53,937 nt of DNA, taken from contig SVPV01000013.1 of NCBI GenBank assembly GCA_015065725.1, forward strand, positions 1 to 53,937, in the 5' to 3' direction. Below, in pieces: positions 51,967 to 53,937 of this stretch (positions are counted from its first letter, which is position 1; every line of letters begins with the position of its first letter). Source of the DNA: Oscillospiraceae bacterium (lineage in GTDB: Bacteria; Bacillota; Clostridia; Oscillospirales; Acutalibacteraceae). The notes under the pieces were generated by a model, which was not told where the DNA came from, searched no databases, and saw nothing but the letters and a program-made list of their open reading frames with translations. The translations under genes and the position numbers were made by a program.

Positions 51967-53309
51967 TAATCTCGCTCACTCTTCCAAGTGTCAGTAATTA
52001 TTCTGTTTACGTCTTCCCATTTTTTGTCGCCTTGGGCATAATCAAGCAAGGCACTACCGACCTCTGTTTTAAAGGTTTCGCTTGGGAATGAGGTAAATAT
52101 CCAAGGTACTGCGGTAATCTCACCGCTATTCATATAACGTATAACTTCACGTGCCAGTGGGTCGTTCGGTTGCTCGTTTTCACCAAAAGTATTAAAGGGT
52201 GTTATAAAATCAAGTTCTTCAACTACATATTTTTTACCCATCTCGCTTGAAAAAAGCCAATCAAGGAAATCAAGCGATGCCTGCTGACTCTCGCTAGTGG
52301 CATTTTTATTAATAGCAAGATAATTTTCGGTGCCTATGCAAAGACCTTGATTTTCTTCACCCTCAACGCCAATATAAAGAGGTAAAAATTTAATGTTCTT
52401 TTCCTCCACCTTGTTGCCCTGTACGTCGGAAATCTGTGACCACGCCCAGTTTCCGTTTTGCACCATTGCAGCCTTACCAAGAGCAAATTCCGCCATAGAA
52501 TCAGCAACTGACTTTGAGCCTAACAAATTTTTCGCTGTTACAGAATTATTTATATATAAGTCAAAGATGTTTTTAAAATTTTCAGAATATTTGAACGCTA
52601 TTTTATTAGCATCTAACCCTGCAAGAGTCGGGTTATCAAAACCGTCAAGTGCATTAAACTCGTAATAAAGCGGTACATTTAAAAGGTGTGTCTGCCAACG
52701 CCAGTCCTCACCCGATGACAAAGAAGTAGAGGCAAATACGCCCTCAATACCGAGTTCGTTTTTATTAGCAGTCATATCCTCAACAACGCTTTTCAGAGTG
52801 CTAAAATTTTTAATTTCTTCTACACTTTTAACGTCACTTTTTTTGGATTTTAATGAAAAATATTTTTGCATAACGGCATCATTATAAATTATACCGTATC
52901 CCTCAACAACATAGGGTATAGCATACACACCGTCACCCTCGGTAATTGCCAAGGTTTTATCACTTAAATAGGAATAAAGCTTGCTATCCTTAATATCTAG
53001 ACAGTAATCTTTCCAAGAATTATAGCCAATAGGTCCGTTGACCTGAAAAATTGTAGGTGCATTAGCCTTAGCAATTTCAGATTTTAACGTTTGCTCATAG
53101 GTGTTAGCTGCGGCAGTTACCACCTTAACAGTTACTCCCTTTTCTTTCTCATAGTCATCTGCGATTCTTTCGTAAACCTTTGCTGATTCAGGCTTGAAGT
53201 TTAAAAAATACACAGAAGCGGTCTCATCCTTCTTTCCGCAACTCGCCATAAACATAGCCGCCAGTATAGATACAAGAGTCAAAAATAACGCCGTGATTTT
53301 GTTTTTCAT
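51966..53309 (-). CDS. malE: Extracellular sugar-binding lipoprotein, MalE type
   Basis: A lipoprotein signal ends in lipobox Cys24 (MFMASC), so the 447-residue protein is tethered outside the membrane. The rest is a family 1 solute-binding protein: KVYERIADDYEKEKGVTVKV, a central FALGKAAMVQNGNWAW segment and a SQQASLDFLDWLFSSE helix. The ATG at 53309 has GGAGG nine bases before it; the frame is open 54 bases further. It is the first gene of malE-F-G-Q. No ATPase gene is included, so a shared MsmX-type ATPase elsewhere is expected. Confidence 0.92.
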   Translation of the reverse strand: MKNKITALFLTLVSILAAMFMASCGKKDETASVYFLNFKPESAKVYERIADDYEKEKGVTVKVVTAAANTYEQTLKSEIAKANAPTIFQVNGPIGYNSWKDYCLDIKDSKLYSYLSDKTLAITEGDGVYAIPYVVEGYGIIYNDAVMQKYFSLKSKKSDVKSVEEIKNFSTLKSVVEDMTANKNELGIEGVFASTSLSSGEDWRWQTHLLNVPLYYEFNALDGFDNPTLAGLDANKIAFKYSENFKNIFDLYINNSVTAKNLLGSKSVADSMAEFALGKAAMVQNGNWAWSQISDVQGNKVEEKNIKFLPLYIGVEGEENQGLCIGTENYLAINKNATSESQQASLDFLDWLFSSEMGKKYVVEELDFITPFNTFGENEQPNDPLAREVIRYMNSGEITAVPWIFTSFPSETFKTEVGSALLDYAQGDKKWEDVNRIITDTWKSERD

Positions 53310-53412
53310 CAATAAAAACCTCCGTTTTTGAATTCTTTTACTATATTTCCGCAAACAAAACAAAAAATACGGTTAAAAATCAAATATATTTTTAAATTTT
53401 TCAAATTTGTGC

Positions 53413-53441
53413 TTGACATTGTCCATTCTTTATGGTATATT
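53413..53441 (+). promoter_or_regulatory. Promoter of the tRNA-Thr/tRNA-Tyr unit
   Basis: TTGACA (53413-53418), a 17-base spacer and TATATT (53436-53441) lie 19 bases before tRNA-Thr. Confidence 0.82.
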
Positions 53442-53460
53442 ATCTAGGCGTTGAAAATTT

Positions 53461-53536
53461 GCTGGTGTAGCTCAGTTGGTAGAGCAGCTGATTTGTAATC
53501 AGCAGGTCGGGGGTTCGAGTCCGTCCACCAGCTCCA
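53461..53536 (+). tRNA. tRNA-Thr (anticodon UGU)
   Basis: The gene forms a full cloverleaf: acceptor stem GCTGGTG paired with CACCAGC, D-loop AGTTGGTAGA, anticodon TGT at 53494-53496, T-arm GGTTCGAGTCC and an encoded CCA. Its 3' end recurs exactly at 53679-53701. Confidence 0.97.
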
Positions 53537-53701
53537 TTTTTCAGGTAGGACGAGTTTTCGGACTCGAAGCCTGAGAGGGTGAGCAACGTTAAAAAAATAT
53601 CACGGTGTGATATTTTTAGTTGCGAAGTGTGAAGCGGCTATGCCGCAAGCACGGCAAACTTTTCGAAGAAAAGGTTGCGTCCGTCCACCAGCTCCATTTT
53701 T
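53519..53701 (+). repeat. tRNA-Thr 3'-end duplication enclosing a hairpin-rich segment (element B)
   Basis: A 23-base sequence running from the T-stem of tRNA-Thr through CCA and five T occurs at 53519-53541 and again at 53679-53701, 160 bases apart. Between them lie an inverted copy of the T-arm (CGGACTCGAA, 53559-53568), a CGAGT/ACTCG hairpin, an 11-bp hairpin AAAAATATCAC/GTGATATTTTT (53593-53617) and a GCGGC/GCCGC hairpin. It contains no credible gene. The design is the same as at tRNA-Ser(GCU), with mostly different sequence. Confidence 0.85.
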
Positions 53702-53735
53702 TGTTTAAAAGGTGGATTTCAACAAAACTTAATAT

Positions 53736-53820
53736 GGGAGAGTTCCCGAGTGGCCAAAGGGGGCAGACTGTAAATCTGTTGCTTTCAGCTTCGATGGTTC
53801 GAATCCATCCTCTCCCACCA
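53736..53820 (+). tRNA. tRNA-Tyr (anticodon GUA)
   Basis: The gene has a long variable arm, as expected for bacterial tRNA-Tyr, anticodon GTA at 53770-53772, acceptor stem GGGAGAG/CTCTCCC and an encoded CCA. It is 199 bases downstream of tRNA-Thr, with element B between. Confidence 0.97.
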
Positions 53821-53829
53821 AAGTCAAAT

Positions 53830-53867
53830 AATCCGAACATTGTCATCAATGGTGACACGTTCGGATT
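53830..53867 (+). terminator. Terminator after tRNA-Tyr
   Basis: AATCCGAAC pairs with GTTCGGATT, with a further GTCA/TGAC pairing inside, and the stem is followed by a T-rich stretch. Confidence 0.8.
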
Positions 53868-53937
53868 TTTGATTTTTATAAGCTTTTTATCTGCTTGAAA
53901 TCATATTATTTTAATGCATACCTTTATATACTATTGC

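Noticed and set aside
1-53937. CRISPR arrays, rRNA genes or insertion sequences
   Set aside because: No regularly spaced repeats, rRNA sequence, transposase or IS end repeats were seen.

Overview
The window looks like a spore-forming, anaerobic, low-GC Clostridia chromosome, probably a gut Oscillospirales or Ruminococcaceae relative. This rests on spore genes (spoIVA, spoVAD, dipicolinate synthase dpaA/dpaB), a complete Rnf complex, near-consensus TTGACA-17-TATAAT promoters and strong Shine-Dalgarno sites. Species cannot be assigned from the sequence alone.

Bases 1 to about 6563 are the right end of a prophage or prophage remnant. From the left edge it carries a tail protein cut by the window, small phage genes, a Cro-like gene, a three-operator control region, and a rightward operon of CI-like repressor, ImmA-type protease, HIRAN-domain membrane protein and large serine integrase. 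The integrase stops at 6553. Directly after it, an open frame with no start of its own (6564-7331) is the 3' part of a host gene, so the element appears to have inserted inside that gene.

Bases 7342-15129 are housekeeping and envelope genes: a small membrane peptide, rpe, a CapD/FlaA1-type sugar-nucleotide dehydratase, the tRNA methylthiotransferase mtaB, then alpha/beta hydrolase, membrane-anchored MurF and D-Ala-D-Ala ligase. Next is the rpsF-ssb-rpsR operon (15187-16194) with a perfect promoter and a candidate S6:S18 leader hairpin. Bases 16333-25488 hold one long leftward unit, rnfC-D-G-E-A-B, NusG-II protein, Gx transporter, a duplicated-domain lipoprotein, apbE and a YgjV-like protein. 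It encodes a ferredoxin:NAD ion pump together with its flavin-attaching enzyme.

Bases 25637-46284 mix two ABC exporters, a Dabb protein, an E2-like acyltransferase that has lost its catalytic His, two tRNA-Ser genes, a pseudouridine synthase, mgtE, divergent spoVAD/spoIVA, prfB, prmA, an AlaX editing protein, murC, the CCA-adding enzyme, dpaAB and a MacB-like ABC protein. Bases 46458-53309 hold a class A penicillin-binding protein broken by one frameshift and a maltodextrin uptake and use operon (binding protein, two permeases, malQ). The window ends with tRNA-Thr and tRNA-Tyr.

The most unusual structure is shared by tRNA-Ser(GCU) and tRNA-Thr. Each is followed, 160-171 bp downstream, by an exact second copy of its own 3' end including CCA. 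The two copies enclose a hairpin-rich segment with an inverted copy of the T-arm. This may be a small tRNA-targeting element that I do not recognise from described families.
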